Assembly (NCBI GenBank): GCA_017607445.1
Contig: JAEVHH010000004.1
Location: forward strand, 3,658,001 to 3,722,000
DNA from: Histoplasma ohiense
Taxonomy: Eukaryota > Ascomycota > Eurotiomycetes > Onygenales > Ajellomycetaceae
Reading direction: 5' to 3'
DNA length: 64,000 bases
A model generated the notes under the pieces. It worked only from the letters and a program-made list of their open reading frames with translations. It was not told the origin of the DNA and did not search any database. This document shows, piece by piece, positions 32,145-43,103 of the stretch. Made by a program: the position numbers and the translations under genes. The first letter of the stretch is position 1; each line of letters begins with the position of its first letter.

Positions 32145-33554
32145 TCAAGTGGAACTATCCTTGCTCATCTTTGATGATGTAGATGAGACCTTTTTTTCTC
32201 GCTCGAGCCGAGCTCCCTGCAGGAAATCTTCATCATAGTAGCTGGGGCATCTGGATCTTTTGGGCCCTTTACCTTTGCGAAAGGGTGTCACATGAGGGCT
32301 CAAATCTCTTAATCCTGTCAATGTCACCTGCTCTTGATAGCTTGTTGGTAAAGAGCGTTTTCCTGGAAGGTCGGGGATTCCATCTTCCGCAATCTCGAAT
32401 GCCTGCGTAATGCCATACGCGGGAGGCGATTGCTGAGGCAGGGAACTCGAAGATGCCCTGGTCTTTTTTCGTCGTGGTGGGAGCATGAAGTGGCCGCGTG
32501 GGAGGGTGGGTGAGATGTGTCCTCTTCCCTGAGACCTTGGGGAAGTGTAGCATTTGTGGGGTTTGCGTACAAGAACAGGAGTTGAAGGAGCATTATACTT
32601 AGATCTGTTGGGCCTAGGGATAGCGGTGGGGGAAGAGTCTATAGGTAACAGGGAGTCGGAATCTTTATCCGCTGGGGAAGGAGGCTGGTTTAGAACCCGG
32701 ACTATAAAGGTTGATGACGAATGTCGCTTGTTTTCCGTATTACCTCCGAGAGAAGAGTGGTGTTGGCTAGGGACCAACGATTTTTCCCTTTTCACCCTGC
32801 TTATAGACGGAGAGTCATCGCATTCGTGTATGCCACTTGAAGGTTCGTCACATAACCCATCGAGCCAGGACTGGACGTCAGAAATAGAAGTGTCTTGAAC
32901 ACGTTGGGCAAGTTTTGATTCTGCCAAATCCAATGGTGAACTTCCTGTATGGTAGGGAGGCAAAGGTACTCTCTTGGGTTTACTTCGGCTTAGATACTGC
33001 GAATTGGCAAAACTCGGAGAGGAAGTTTGATGAGGGAAGTACGGAGAATGGAATCCGCTGCTGATGGGCTCATCCGGCATTGGTACCGCTGTCCATCGCG
33101 TCCCATTCGGAGATACTACAGGGTGCAGCAGCAACGGTGAAGGAAGCTGATCAGTAAATGTAAAATGATTGTCTTCTGAGCGCTTCTCCGAGATCTCGTA
33201 GGTATCATTATCTTGAATTTGAATATCCACGCCCTCAGATGCTAATACTCTCGGTATGGATGAGGACCCTAATATACGCCCAGCGGAGTGAAGGGACGTA
33301 GCAGCATTCTGGAAGATTTTCCTCATGTGGGCTGAGTGGCCGGGCGAGGGAACTGATCTCAGTAGGGGTGGCCGGGACCCTCGCTTCCGTCCTGTATTGG
33401 GCGGAGTTTTTCCCCATGCTTGAGCTACGATTGTGTGTGGGGGTTCTTGCTCATTTGGATGAGAGGACAGAAACCTCGTGTTATTTCCCCTGAACTGAAC
33501 CTTTTTCTGGTGGCCTTGATTCTCTGGCAATGCATAAGTCAGAATTGCCTTCAA
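32145..33554 (-). CDS. Proline/serine-rich protein of unknown function
   Basis: An open frame of about 469 codons ends at 32145. The chain is rich in Ser and Pro with many basic residues and no membrane segment. Possible conserved blocks are GTRWTAVPMPDEPISSGFHS, VQSWLDGLCDEPSS and, near the C-terminus, LRDLSPHVTPFRKGKGPKR followed by CPSYYDEDFLQG. The codon at 33554 is TTG, not ATG, so the true start is either an upstream exon (an acceptor-like TTAG and a GTAAGT donor occur at about 33572-33602) or an internal Met near residue 78. A regulatory or cytoskeletal-associated disordered protein is possible, but nothing in the sequence fixes a role. Confidence 0.6.
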   Translation of the reverse strand: MKAILTYALPENQGHQKKVQFRGNNTRFLSSHPNEQEPPHTIVAQAWGKTPPNTGRKRGSRPPLLRSVPSPGHSAHMRKIFQNAATSLHSAGRILGSSSIPRVLASEGVDIQIQDNDTYEISEKRSEDNHFTFTDQLPSPLLLHPVVSPNGTRWTAVPMPDEPISSGFHSPYFPHQTSSPSFANSQYLSRSKPKRVPLPPYHTGSSPLDLAESKLAQRVQDTSISDVQSWLDGLCDEPSSGIHECDDSPSISRVKREKSLVPSQHHSSLGGNTENKRHSSSTFIVRVLNQPPSPADKDSDSLLPIDSSPTAIPRPNRSKYNAPSTPVLVRKPHKCYTSPRSQGRGHISPTLPRGHFMLPPRRKKTRASSSSLPQQSPPAYGITQAFEIAEDGIPDLPGKRSLPTSYQEQVTLTGLRDLSPHVTPFRKGKGPKRSRCPSYYDEDFLQGARLEREKKVSSTSSKMSKDSST

Positions 33555-33980
33555 CAGGGTGAATCTCTAATTGGATAAATGTACTAAGAAGAACTTACGG
33601 TCCATTGACTCCAAGTGAATACCCAATACAGAATTCGATTGCAATAGATCCCCTCAATTGTATTAGATGACTGTATGCAAATCCCAGGAGTGAGAGAACC
33701 GTTTAGCAGGAACAGTTGCAGGGTCAAGATATTGGATTGGGACAGGATCAAAAGAAAGCTGGAGATAGTTGGATGGCGTCAAGATGTTGTATAATGTAAA
33801 CAATTGATCGGTATACTAAGATTGGGAAGTAGCAAACAGGGAGGCATTCCAGAAGGGATTCCGGTAGTTGCGATTGAACAATCATTACTATTAGCGATGC
33901 CAATCGTCAACCTACCCCCGAGCCAACATATACAGAAGGCGGGATCAACTATGGAAAACGACATCACTTTGCTAATAGCC
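33555..33980. other. 5' flank of the Pro/Ser-rich gene
   Basis: On the minus strand an open frame without ATG reads LSQSNILTLQLFLLNGSLTP near 33680-33740 and reaches the GTAAGT donor at about 33602. It may be a 5' exon or just an untranslated leader. Nothing else is supported. Confidence 0.3.
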
Positions 33981-34680
33981 ATCGCGCATTGTCGTTACTT
34001 TGTTCTGTGCCTGTCGATTCTGCAGAATATTTAGAGCCCTAGTAATTGCATTGAATATTCGTTTGTGAGAAGCGGAGTCGCTGATCGTTGGTATATCAGA
34101 GAGGCCCCGAATAACCTCAATATAGGCTCCATGGACAGGGATACATAAGCGAATTTTGGAATGAAGACAAACCCGCATCTGACTTCGGTCCAATGAACCA
34201 TAGAATGTTGGTTTAATCTTTCGCGAGACAGGCTCATGGTCCAGTAAACCACGACGAGCAATCGCTTGATAATCCACTGGATATGATATCCCTTTGCATT
34301 GAATCAATGTTCAGAAAATGATGACATATACATATGGCCGGTTCCTTACGAGGCTCCTGGAATATGCGAAAATCCCCCTTGGGAAATGAAAATGACGAAC
34401 CTTGAGCATTTCGCGCATGCAAGTATTGAATTCGAGATGGGTTGGTGATGATAACCATCGAGTTGCAGCAGGAAAAATGACTGCGATCTCTACTCACTTG
34501 TGTGCCACCAACCATTCCATGGGCAGCCTTAAACCGTGTCTGCTTCAAAACAGATGGAAGGGAAAAAAGCACTTGGCAGTTATCTTATTTTCTGAAACCC
34601 AATGTCTCACCTCAACATGACGATCGTGAATTGCTTGTTTCCCAACGACCTCAGGCACGGATTCTTAAGCACCAACATTT
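33981..34680 (-). other. Unresolved minus-strand gene candidate or relic
   Basis: Several minus-strand blocks look coding. A start near 34671 gives MLVLKNPCLRSLGNKQFTIV followed by a GTGAG donor. After a possible acceptor near 34544 one frame reads LRLPMEWLVAHK, hits a stop, and continues VIFPAATRWLSSPTHLEF and VRHFHFPRGIFAYSRSLV. A further block reads either ARRGLLDHEPVSRKIKPTFY with RIFNAITRALNIL, or, in another frame, WTEVRCGFVFIPKFAYVSLS. A stop between two good blocks with only 17 nt between possible splice signals argues for a mutation or a misread structure. No family was recognised. Confidence 0.3.
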
Positions 34681-36458
34681 TGTTATAATTTATGCCAAAA
34701 CTCTCGTTATCTGTACCGGCGGTCTAGGTTGGCCTGCCCGGATCTAGGTTGCAACTTTAGAAATTTATTCTGGTGTTCAAAACATGTTTTTTTTCAGTCT
34801 CGTTGAGCCAGGATCAACCAAGGTCAACATTCAGCCACACGCATTATCGGATTGACGCTCTGATATGAAAATCGATAAATGGCGAATTATGCGAGAGAAT
34901 TACCCAACAAATCAACCTCGCTTCTTAATTTGAAAAAGAGATCGGTAGAGAGGGCCTGGGATTTGAACAATGACACGGGATAGGGTGTTGATATTTGACA
35001 CGAAAGGCCATCCGTAGCTGGCTAGCCATTCTGCGCATCACTATTTATGCCTAACTAAATATGAAAAACCGCCTAAGAACAGACCCTGCAAGCGGAACAT
35101 CCCACCAGGGAGGCCACCAATGACAATATCCCAACACCCTGTCCCGAGGATCCTCTCCCAATACGAGCAGCTTGACGCCTGAGCCATTGTTTCGAATTTC
35201 TCAAGCCTGGTCTCGGGAGCGAATAGGGAAAAATTCCAGCTGGTCACGATGGTTGACGGCGGGAGGAATCATCCCTTTCATTTTACTGGATATTCTCTTT
35301 TGTTCTTTCGTACTTCGACTTCTTCGTTGGTTGTTGCGGGTTCAGCTGTTGTGCAAATTTGGCAGTTTTGTCGTGAGAAGGACGACGTTCGCTCCTTTGG
35401 CGCTTTCTTTTATTTCTATTCTTTCTTTTTGGCTTCTTCATCTGCCTTTCTTGCTGAGCTAGAAGCTCTGCCGTCCTTGCCGTTGGCTAGGCCCCGAGAC
35501 GTTCGCTACGACGGCAATTGTTGGGAACACAACAGATCGGCTTGCTGTTGTTAGGTCTGAGGCAGGAGTCCTCATTCCAGGAGGAAAGTGTTTGATATTT
35601 TTTTCTTCCAAACCTTACAAGAATTGTATTTTTTGGACCAAGCGACGTCCTGAGACGTCGTGAGTTTGGCATTTCAAGAGGGTGGAGATCGCATACGATA
35701 TTCCTCATTCAAGAAGCCATCATTCCTTGAATTTTCAATTACACTCCGTTCAAGACAGCGCATCGGTACCTTTTGGTATGTGCTCGATGCTTCCCCTGTA
35801 AACCCCTACTACCAGGCGCAGAGAAGGGAGGATGCAATGGGCATTCAGTTTAATGCTCTACGATTTTGCACCTCATCACTTTCTGTTGCAAAGTGGTGCC
35901 CTAGAGAGCCTCTGTCCATATGCGAACTTGGGATCGCGAAGCTAACCAGCGATACAGGCATCAAATACCTTTTGTCAACTAGTTCTTACATCCAACGTGA
36001 CTTGAAGTTCTACTTTTCGTTTTACGCTGGTTATATACACCTGCTGGCTAGGCGGTTTACCTCAAACCATCGTTTTTATCCTTAGTGACTAGACTGTCAC
36101 ACCACTGTCTTTTGTGCTCCGGTTTGGTTCTGACCTTGCATCTCGAGAGAGTGAATTCCAAGATACCACCCGCAAGCCGATATCACCTTGTCCACGTTTC
36201 TTGCCCCGTATTTTCTTGTCATTCTCTGTCTTCTACGAGGCTTTCAGCAAAATTGGGCCAGAATCTCAGTGATATCAGTGATATCATCATCTTGCGTTCA
36301 TATATTTTCCTCGACTCGGATCCGGGCATCGATATGCGACCCACTCCAAAAATTCTCACGAGGTTTCGATGTGTTGTTCTGTAAAATTTTCAGTATAGTT
36401 CGAGATTAAATCACCTTTCTCTGGAAAACGGGCAGTATAGGAATATACTTGAGGTCTT
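34681..36458. other. 5' region of the EGF-domain membrane protein
   Basis: About 1.8 kb upstream of the next gene on the same strand. Frames here are hydrophobic or Ser-rich without motifs, and the sequence is pyrimidine-rich, as is common in long fungal 5' untranslated regions. No additional gene is supported. Confidence 0.4.
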
Positions 36459-38939
36459 ATGAGTGACACTCGGAGGGAAAACGGAAGTGACAGCGGAGGT
36501 AGAGGTGGGGGCTCTGTTCGCCGGGCGAGAGAGCGGATGTTGGCCGGTGAAAGGGGAATCCGACCAGTGGAAAATGCCAGTCTGACCGGATTTTCAAAAG
36601 TTACGCCCCAGGGCCCTATCTCCGTTAGACGCCCACCACCTGCTCCGGCCGCATTCAAAACTCTTGACAATTCGAGCAAAACGGCTGTGATATCAAAGCC
36701 TTCGCTTGCCCCGCAATGGCCACTCCGCGATGAGGATGCTGGTCCGAGAGAAAGCGGAAGGGATTCAAATAAAACTGTCAATTTCTCCAAGCGTCCGGCT
36801 CCTCAACGGCCTACTCGCCCCGATAACGTCACGTCGTTCCTAGATGCTTCAAAACCCAGTGATTATACCCGTAGCATCCCTTACCGACAGGAGAAATCTA
36901 CACCATCTTTTCAGCAACTTCAAAATGAGCAGTCAAGGGCTCAAAAACCAGAGCAGATTTTGCCGTCTGCTGATAATGTATCCGGATCAGTTAACTCGAA
37001 TTCTCGTAGTCATCCTCCTCTGGGCACCAAAGTAATCCAACCTACTCCCTCTGCTACCTTGCCCCCGGCCAGAGAGAACTCCATCGTTCATCCCCCCCCT
37101 TCAACACGCCGAACAGGCTCCTCATATTACCTTGGTGCCGCTTCCGTCTCTCCAATCCCTGAAGAGCCTCCTGAGATTACGCCAAGAAAGGGAGGCTCGT
37201 ACGCATCGAGTAAAGTTATTCCATCTAGTTGGGGAACTGCACCTCCTGACACTGATATTCCGAGGTGGTCAGACGAAGATTTCTTCGCAAATGATGGAGA
37301 TGATAAGCCCGGTGATTCGCTTGTCAGACAAGCGAGCTTAGGAAAGAGAGGCAAAGCCTCACTTCGTACAATAAATAAATCCCAAGGCGATCAGTCTGTT
37401 GGCAGCAGCCAGGCTCCGAAGTTGGCAACCGGCAAAACCTCTAATGAGAATATGGGGGCTCCACCTATTGGGATGCCTGAAACTGCAAATTCAAAGATGA
37501 TGAATCCCGCTGACGAGCGACAAAACCTACCGGACCAACCAGAATTACGACCTTCGGATGATTATGAATCTTCTTCGTCTTCGGACGATGACTACGAAAA
37601 GCCGCCAATCCCTATCATGCAATTTGAAACGAAGGCTTCAAAGGGAACTTTGAAGAAGATGGAAAGTCGGAGCTCCAGCTTTGTGACTAAGGGCGACGAG
37701 AAGAAGCGGCCACCTCAAATTGACATGGACGCCGTTCGACGAGCGGAAGCCAGAGGAAGTTTAACAAGCCTGCCTGATCTAATTCGTCGTGCTACGAAAC
37801 TAGCATCAAACCTTGACCGTGGAAAGACGGCGAGTAGGCTTGGGATATCTGATTTTTTAAATGCAAGTGATGATTACAGAGCCCGGAATTCCGGTTCCAT
37901 ATCCGATATCTTGGCTTCATTCCCACCACCTGTCATTGCCCATCCAGCTGGTAATGACCGGTGGCCTGGCCCATTTGATAATACCGACCCTAGATCTCCC
38001 TCGAAGGTTGAAAAAGGACCAGAGAAAGGCGTGCGGCGGTGCTGTGGTTTGCCTCTCTGGGCGGTTATTCTAATCGGTATTGTCGCGCTCGCGCTCATTT
38101 CGACAGCGGTTGTAGTCCCTGTCACACTGATTGTTCTTCCTCGAGCTTCCCAACCGTCCTCTGCATCTCTCTCTGAACATTGCGAAGCAACAGACCCTTG
38201 CAAGAACGGAGGTATCAGCGTTGGAAATCCAAGCTCATGTGGATGTGTTTGCGTTAATGGGTTCGGTGGGGATAGATGCGCCATTGCAGGAGATAACAGC
38301 TGTACGACGATCAATGTTTCGAACGATTCTTCTAGCTTCCAAAATGCGACATTGGGCGCTGCTCTCCTACGATTGTTCGAGGACTCCCAAGCAAATTTTA
38401 GCATTCCACTTGACACACCAAAAATCCTCCGCCTCTTCAACGACGAGAGTATGTCTTGCACCAGCCAGAACGCGCTTGTGACCTTTAATGGAGCTAGTCG
38501 AAAACGAGATGGACAAGCAATTCGCAAACGTAATGCTATCAAGGGAAGCACCGCAACTCGCAAATCGATCCACCATCGCAATACCCACACCCGCGCTCTT
38601 CTTGAGAGAAGAGCACGGAGTCCCGATGTTGCGAGCCCCACCAGATCTTCAATGCCATGGTCCGCTCCAACAAATTCTTCCCCCCTACCGCCACTGTCCG
38701 CCAAATTACTAGACTTCTCCCGAATTGCTGTCCTCTTCATATTCGGGGAGACTGAAGATTTAGCCGATGCAGTCAACGCACATGATTCGATCCAATCCTT
38801 CTTCCGAGACCCTTCAGGAGAGTCAGATAAACAAAAGGGTTGGTCAGTCGGCGTGAATTGCACAACCCATGATTTCACTCTTGACTTTGTTAGATTTACG
38901 ATCGGGTTGGATAATGGCACGATTGTTGGGAGGGCGTGA
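36459..38939 (+). CDS. Single-pass membrane protein with an EGF-like domain
   Basis: One uninterrupted frame of 826 codons. Residues 1 to about 520 are disordered, basic and rich in Pro and Ser, with a Ser/Asp run SSSSSDDDYEKPP near 370 and a conserved-looking LTSLPDLIRRATKLASNLDR near 435-455. A single hydrophobic helix (about 530-556, LPLWAVILIGIVALALISTA) divides it from a C-terminal part that opens CEATDPCKNGG and closes CGCVCVNGFGGDRC. This is an EGF-like fold with six cysteines at about 575-607. Beyond lie several N-glycosylation sequons (NVS, NDS, NAT, NFS). The long N-terminal part is probably cytosolic and the EGF part faces the cell wall or a lumen. Comparable proteins occur in other filamentous fungi, with no role known to me. 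Confidence 0.85.
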   Translation: MSDTRRENGSDSGGRGGGSVRRARERMLAGERGIRPVENASLTGFSKVTPQGPISVRRPPPAPAAFKTLDNSSKTAVISKPSLAPQWPLRDEDAGPRESGRDSNKTVNFSKRPAPQRPTRPDNVTSFLDASKPSDYTRSIPYRQEKSTPSFQQLQNEQSRAQKPEQILPSADNVSGSVNSNSRSHPPLGTKVIQPTPSATLPPARENSIVHPPPSTRRTGSSYYLGAASVSPIPEEPPEITPRKGGSYASSKVIPSSWGTAPPDTDIPRWSDEDFFANDGDDKPGDSLVRQASLGKRGKASLRTINKSQGDQSVGSSQAPKLATGKTSNENMGAPPIGMPETANSKMMNPADERQNLPDQPELRPSDDYESSSSSDDDYEKPPIPIMQFETKASKGTLKKMESRSSSFVTKGDEKKRPPQIDMDAVRRAEARGSLTSLPDLIRRATKLASNLDRGKTASRLGISDFLNASDDYRARNSGSISDILASFPPPVIAHPAGNDRWPGPFDNTDPRSPSKVEKGPEKGVRRCCGLPLWAVILIGIVALALISTAVVVPVTLIVLPRASQPSSASLSEHCEATDPCKNGGISVGNPSSCGCVCVNGFGGDRCAIAGDNSCTTINVSNDSSSFQNATLGAALLRLFEDSQANFSIPLDTPKILRLFNDESMSCTSQNALVTFNGASRKRDGQAIRKRNAIKGSTATRKSIHHRNTHTRALLERRARSPDVASPTRSSMPWSAPTNSSPLPPLSAKLLDFSRIAVLFIFGETEDLADAVNAHDSIQSFFRDPSGESDKQKGWSVGVNCTTHDFTLDFVRFTIGLDNGTIVGRA

Positions 38940-39648
38940 TGGAGTTTATATCTTTTGCCGCTTTCAATGTCCCTTTCTTTCTTTGTTTCTAATTTCCTTC
39001 CTTATTTCTCTTCTCAAAAAAAATTTAAACATTGGCATGGATGGGGGTGGATGGATATGGATGGGTGGGATAAGATACCGAAGCCTTCTGGATTAAACGC
39101 GAGTTCACTTGGACATGTTCCAATGGAATATTTCTTATCTTGACGCTGCGCAGCACTTTTCCATACTTCTCTGGTGTTTCAATTATTTTTAAACTGGATC
39201 CTCAAGCTTCCCCGTCACCAGATTCTAAAATATAACCCAACCGCGCTCCTCCCCCCCGACTTCCCTTTTTTATTCTTTCTCGGGTTTTACAATACTTAAT
39301 AGGTGCTGGCCCAGCCATTTAGTATTACTGTTGTTATTCATCTACCCCAACTCGCCTAGAGCTATTTGTTTTGAAACCATTATCATCTCATGTTATTCTA
39401 TGTACTGTACATTCTTCTCACTGCTTCAAGTCGCAATCTTAGCCAAAAGCAGAACCCTCTGTCGTGTCCCTATTTTCCGTTCTTAGGACTTACACACAAA
39501 CTACACACACCGCTCTAGCTCATATATGGCCTTCAAATGCACCTTGAATGCTGCCAATACTGCCTGAACAGTTTACTTATTTTCCATTCTTCGGTACTTA
39601 AATATGTATATAAACATATATAAAATAAATCCACACAAATCCTGCAAA
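38940..39648. other. Convergent 3' intergenic region
   Basis: Lies between the EGF-domain gene and the leftward Zn2Cys6 gene and must contain both 3' untranslated regions. It includes a GGATGG-type short repeat near 39038-39070. No gene or RNA feature was seen. Confidence 0.55.
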
Positions 39649-41854
39649 CTAATAGAATGTCGTCGGTATACCCAATACGTCTTCAAACCACTGATCATCG
39701 CTCAAATCCATCGACTGCATCCAGGCCATCTGATCTAGATCCGGGATATGGGAATGGCTGTGGGAATGGCTGTGGGAGGTAGTGTCAGGGGTGGTTGCCC
39801 GGTCCTCCTGTCTAGACTCTACATCTTGCACCTGAGAAGCCATGTTCCACCGAGTTTCACCCCACACCCGACACCTGGCCAGAAGCTTAGATAAATACTT
39901 AAGCAGATGATCGTCACACTGGAGTTCCGGCTCCTTGCTGCTTAGCGCGAGCTTTTGGAGCAGGTGGTCCATTGTTGATATCAGGTGCACCTTATTCTGC
40001 ACCGCATGGCAATCCCATTCTGGGTCCTTGAGCGTGGATAGGTATTTCAGAAGTGTGATGGTCAGAATCATCTGTGACCAAAAATGAAAGGGCTGACCGG
40101 GCAGCTTTGGGCAGGGGATTTTGTAGAAATCGTCTAGCCATGCTTTGATGTTTTCGACCGACTGCCACAAGCACTCCAGGCGTTCGAATCCCGGTAATAT
40201 CCAGCTGTCGTTCTGTCGTCCGGATGTATCAGGAGGCGGCGAACTTTGGCTTATGGAGTAAGCTAAGTGATTTATGTATAATTCGACGTATTGCGCATGT
40301 GTACTGAGAATATCTACAAGTGAACCCTGGGTGTCTCCCCAGGCGAAGGCATCAGCACTCTTGTGGGGGACATAATCTACTAGGTTATTTGCCAGAGTAA
40401 CTACTTGCCTATCTGGGCGAGATCTGTGGGAAACGAAGATTTTAACTCATGCAACTGCCTTCGGAGGGACTTCAAATACAATAAGCGAGGAGCCGTGGCT
40501 GGCGAAGTAGCTGATCCTGGGCGAGCAAACCAGGTCTCTTCTATTTGTCGAACGTACTCCGCTTTTTGCTTGAGCAGCTGCAGCCGTACTTGGGCGACGA
40601 ATAGTTTATCCATAGGGCATGAGTTGTCCATTGTGATCACTCGAAGCGCTTCGTCCATCTGAGGTGTCCACCGTATGGCATCTTGACGCCCAAGGTGTGA
40701 CGAAACACTAGGAGTCTGATGTTAGTATAATCTGACCTTAGGAAATAAAGACAGAAATTAAGAAATTATGCGAAATCAGAAAATTCTGTGCGCACTTAGA
40801 GCTCAAAATGAAACATGCCAGCACTGCCCGCTGCCTCTCCAATATGCCGTAAGGGGTTTCATCGTCGAGGTTTCGAGGGCTTTCTTCAGCCCAACCCTGC
40901 GTCATAGACATCATGACTTCCACATCTATTGAGGATGATTTGAACAGCCGTAAATCGTATACCAGTGAAATTGCGAGCATCATCAGACGAGAAACGAGGT
41001 CCGCTCTTCCGAGAAATGCGTCGCTGCTCCATGCAAGGTAGGTCAATAATCCAAGGAGTAAGTCGATATTTGACTGGACTTTGAGCAAAGCAGATGTGAA
41101 CAGCAGGCGCTTGAGCTCTTCAACTTGGACCAGCCTTTCCTGCATTGAGAATGTGGTTACGGCATGGATGGCTTGGAGCAAAAAAGGCCTGTTTTGATGC
41201 AGATATCCGCATGTCATATCAGCGGAAAGATGGATGAAAGGGAAATATGGTAGCATTCGGGACCGGAAAAAATTGAGCCGTTCGTCCGTTGGATATAGCG
41301 AGGGAGCAGAGGATAGGGAATAATGCGAGGATAGAAATAGTTGATTAGGATTCGGTGTTGCTGCGGAAATCGAGGGCCTCGAAGACGACGACACATCACT
41401 GAAGCCTAGACTGGTGCTCGAACTGTTTACTAGTGTGCAATTCGAAAAAGGAGTAGAGGGCAAAATGTGGTCTGAATTGAGAAACTGAAAAGGCTGGATA
41501 TTATTGACCGAGGCTCCAGGAGCCTCTAGGGAACCAACCAAAGATTGTACTGCGGATAGCAAGCTCTCCATTTTGTTTTCCAATCGAGCGATCCGTGTAT
41601 CAGACTCTTCAGCTACATGGGCATTTCGTTTGCGAACCGACTCTGAGGGCTGACACGTCTTCTTGAGACGGACACATCTGAGGAATAATCAGTCGACTGT
41701 CATGTATTCGCAGACCGGTATCATGAATTGACCTTTCGCAATCTTCACCCACTGAGGTCCGCACACAGCGGCATTTTGCCTTGTAACACTGGGTGCAAGC
41801 TTGGCCATAGGTGCTGGATTGCCCGTGGGCTTGCCTAGCTCTTGGTCTCTCCAT
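39649..41854 (-). CDS. Zn2Cys6 fungal-type transcription factor
   Basis: A nuclear DNA-binding regulator. Four exons: 41733-41854, 40796-41677, 40480-40707 and 39649-40423, with introns of 55, 88 and 56 bp. They sum to 2007 bp, 668 residues. The binuclear cluster starts ACTQCYKAKCRC and ends CERCVRLKKTC, split by the first intron, and keeps the C-x2-C-x6-C ... C-x2-C-x6-C spacing. A short coiled coil follows (TRIARLENKMESLLSAVQSL), the usual dimerisation segment. The middle region has the fungal-specific regulatory-domain feel (RMLPYFPFIHLS, LLGLLTYLAWSSDAFLGRAD). The C-terminus has SHSHSHSHSH followed by an acidic, hydrophobic tail (WMQSMDLSDDQWFEDVLG) that would suit an activation domain. 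It sits 1.2 kb downstream of an MFS exporter gene on the same strand and may control it. Confidence 0.9.
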
Positions 41855-43103
41855 ACTATTATTGAGAGATAAATTATGCCAGAAGCTCCGGGCACTGATG
41901 AGACGTAGATGTGGTATAGCCACCATGAGGGAAGAATCAAGGTGTTTGCAGGCTAAGGACTTCGTATATGCCCTCCCAGATATGAGATGGCAAATATATC
42001 AAGAGTGATCAAACCCTCAGGAAGAGGATCAACCCGCACGCTGTAAGCCTTAGCATAATCCATCAAAATATAGGGCCATAAGAACGATTTCTTGGGTCTG
42101 GTGGCTCGCAAAAGCATCAGAAATGTGCTTTCCTGTGCTTTCCTGTGCTGTGCTGGACAGACAGATGATATTCGCCTGCTTCGATGCGAGCGGATTTGGA
42201 CTCCGAAGTCCGTAAGTAAAATAAATGACTAATTTGCCAAGCAAGCCATTGACCTTGGCTGGAAATCGGCTATTTTGATAAACAAGAAACTCTATGTTAA
42301 AATGAGAAAATCATTGACAAAGAAGCGAAGCTGCTAAATTTAGGAGTCATAGGAAAATTGCATCCAGAGGAAGAATGCCGGCCCGAGGGTTTGGACGGAA
42401 TTCCTGTTCCATGGAGAACTGCCTGGTGATAGAGGTTAAAGGGAAGATAAGGAAGATAATAGGGATTCTGGTAAAGAGGAAGAGATATGTCGACTGTTGG
42501 CAGCGACGCAATATACTCTCATGTTGTCGTTTCTTTTCGGACAACTCCAGGTGTGACAATCAACAATCACCGGTCTTGCGACCAACATTCTTTAATTTAC
42601 TGTGGTTTGTTGAAATGCAACTTGCGCAAGCAATATTGAGAAGGATGCCAGACTCCGGAAGGACTGACTTTCATATGATGAACCGCCGTGGACGAGGTTG
42701 GTTGTGGACAGAGTGATCCAACAGACCAGAGAGGGGATAAACTCCCAACATAGCAGTAATATTCCATATTCCTCTTTGCATGCGGACAGTTTGTCCTTCT
42801 TATCATTCTTGTCCATCCAATGAGAGAAATTCAGTCGGACAAGCCACTAACGGGTAATATTAAAGACTGTACGGAGTATGTGTATACACCATCCAACCAA
42901 CACACCTACGCTTGAGCAGAGCCTATTACTAAATTACAAAGGTAGTATAAAAATGTTTTCAAGCAATCCGGAAATAAAAATCGATTATGCCATAAAAAAT
43001 AGAAATAACTACCTCCGACTTATTGAATTGAAAGCTCAGCAGCCGGAGATCATGCGAAGAGAAGCGATTACAGATGTATTCAATACAACGCTGACGATTT
43101 GCC
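41855..43103. other. Intergenic region between regulator and exporter
   Basis: This is the 5' region of the Zn2Cys6 gene and the 3' flank of the MFS gene. A direct repeat TTTCCTGTGCT occurs near 42129-42148. No gene supported. Confidence 0.5.

Noticed and set aside
37874..38920. Long minus-strand frame of 348 codons
   Set aside because: It is antisense to the EGF-domain gene, whose sense frame has coherent membrane and cysteine features. The antisense product has no recognisable motif.
40130..40205. tRNA-like B-box (GTTCGAATCCCGG)
   Set aside because: The surrounding bases do not form T, anticodon or acceptor stems, and the segment lies inside a well-supported exon of the Zn2Cys6 gene.
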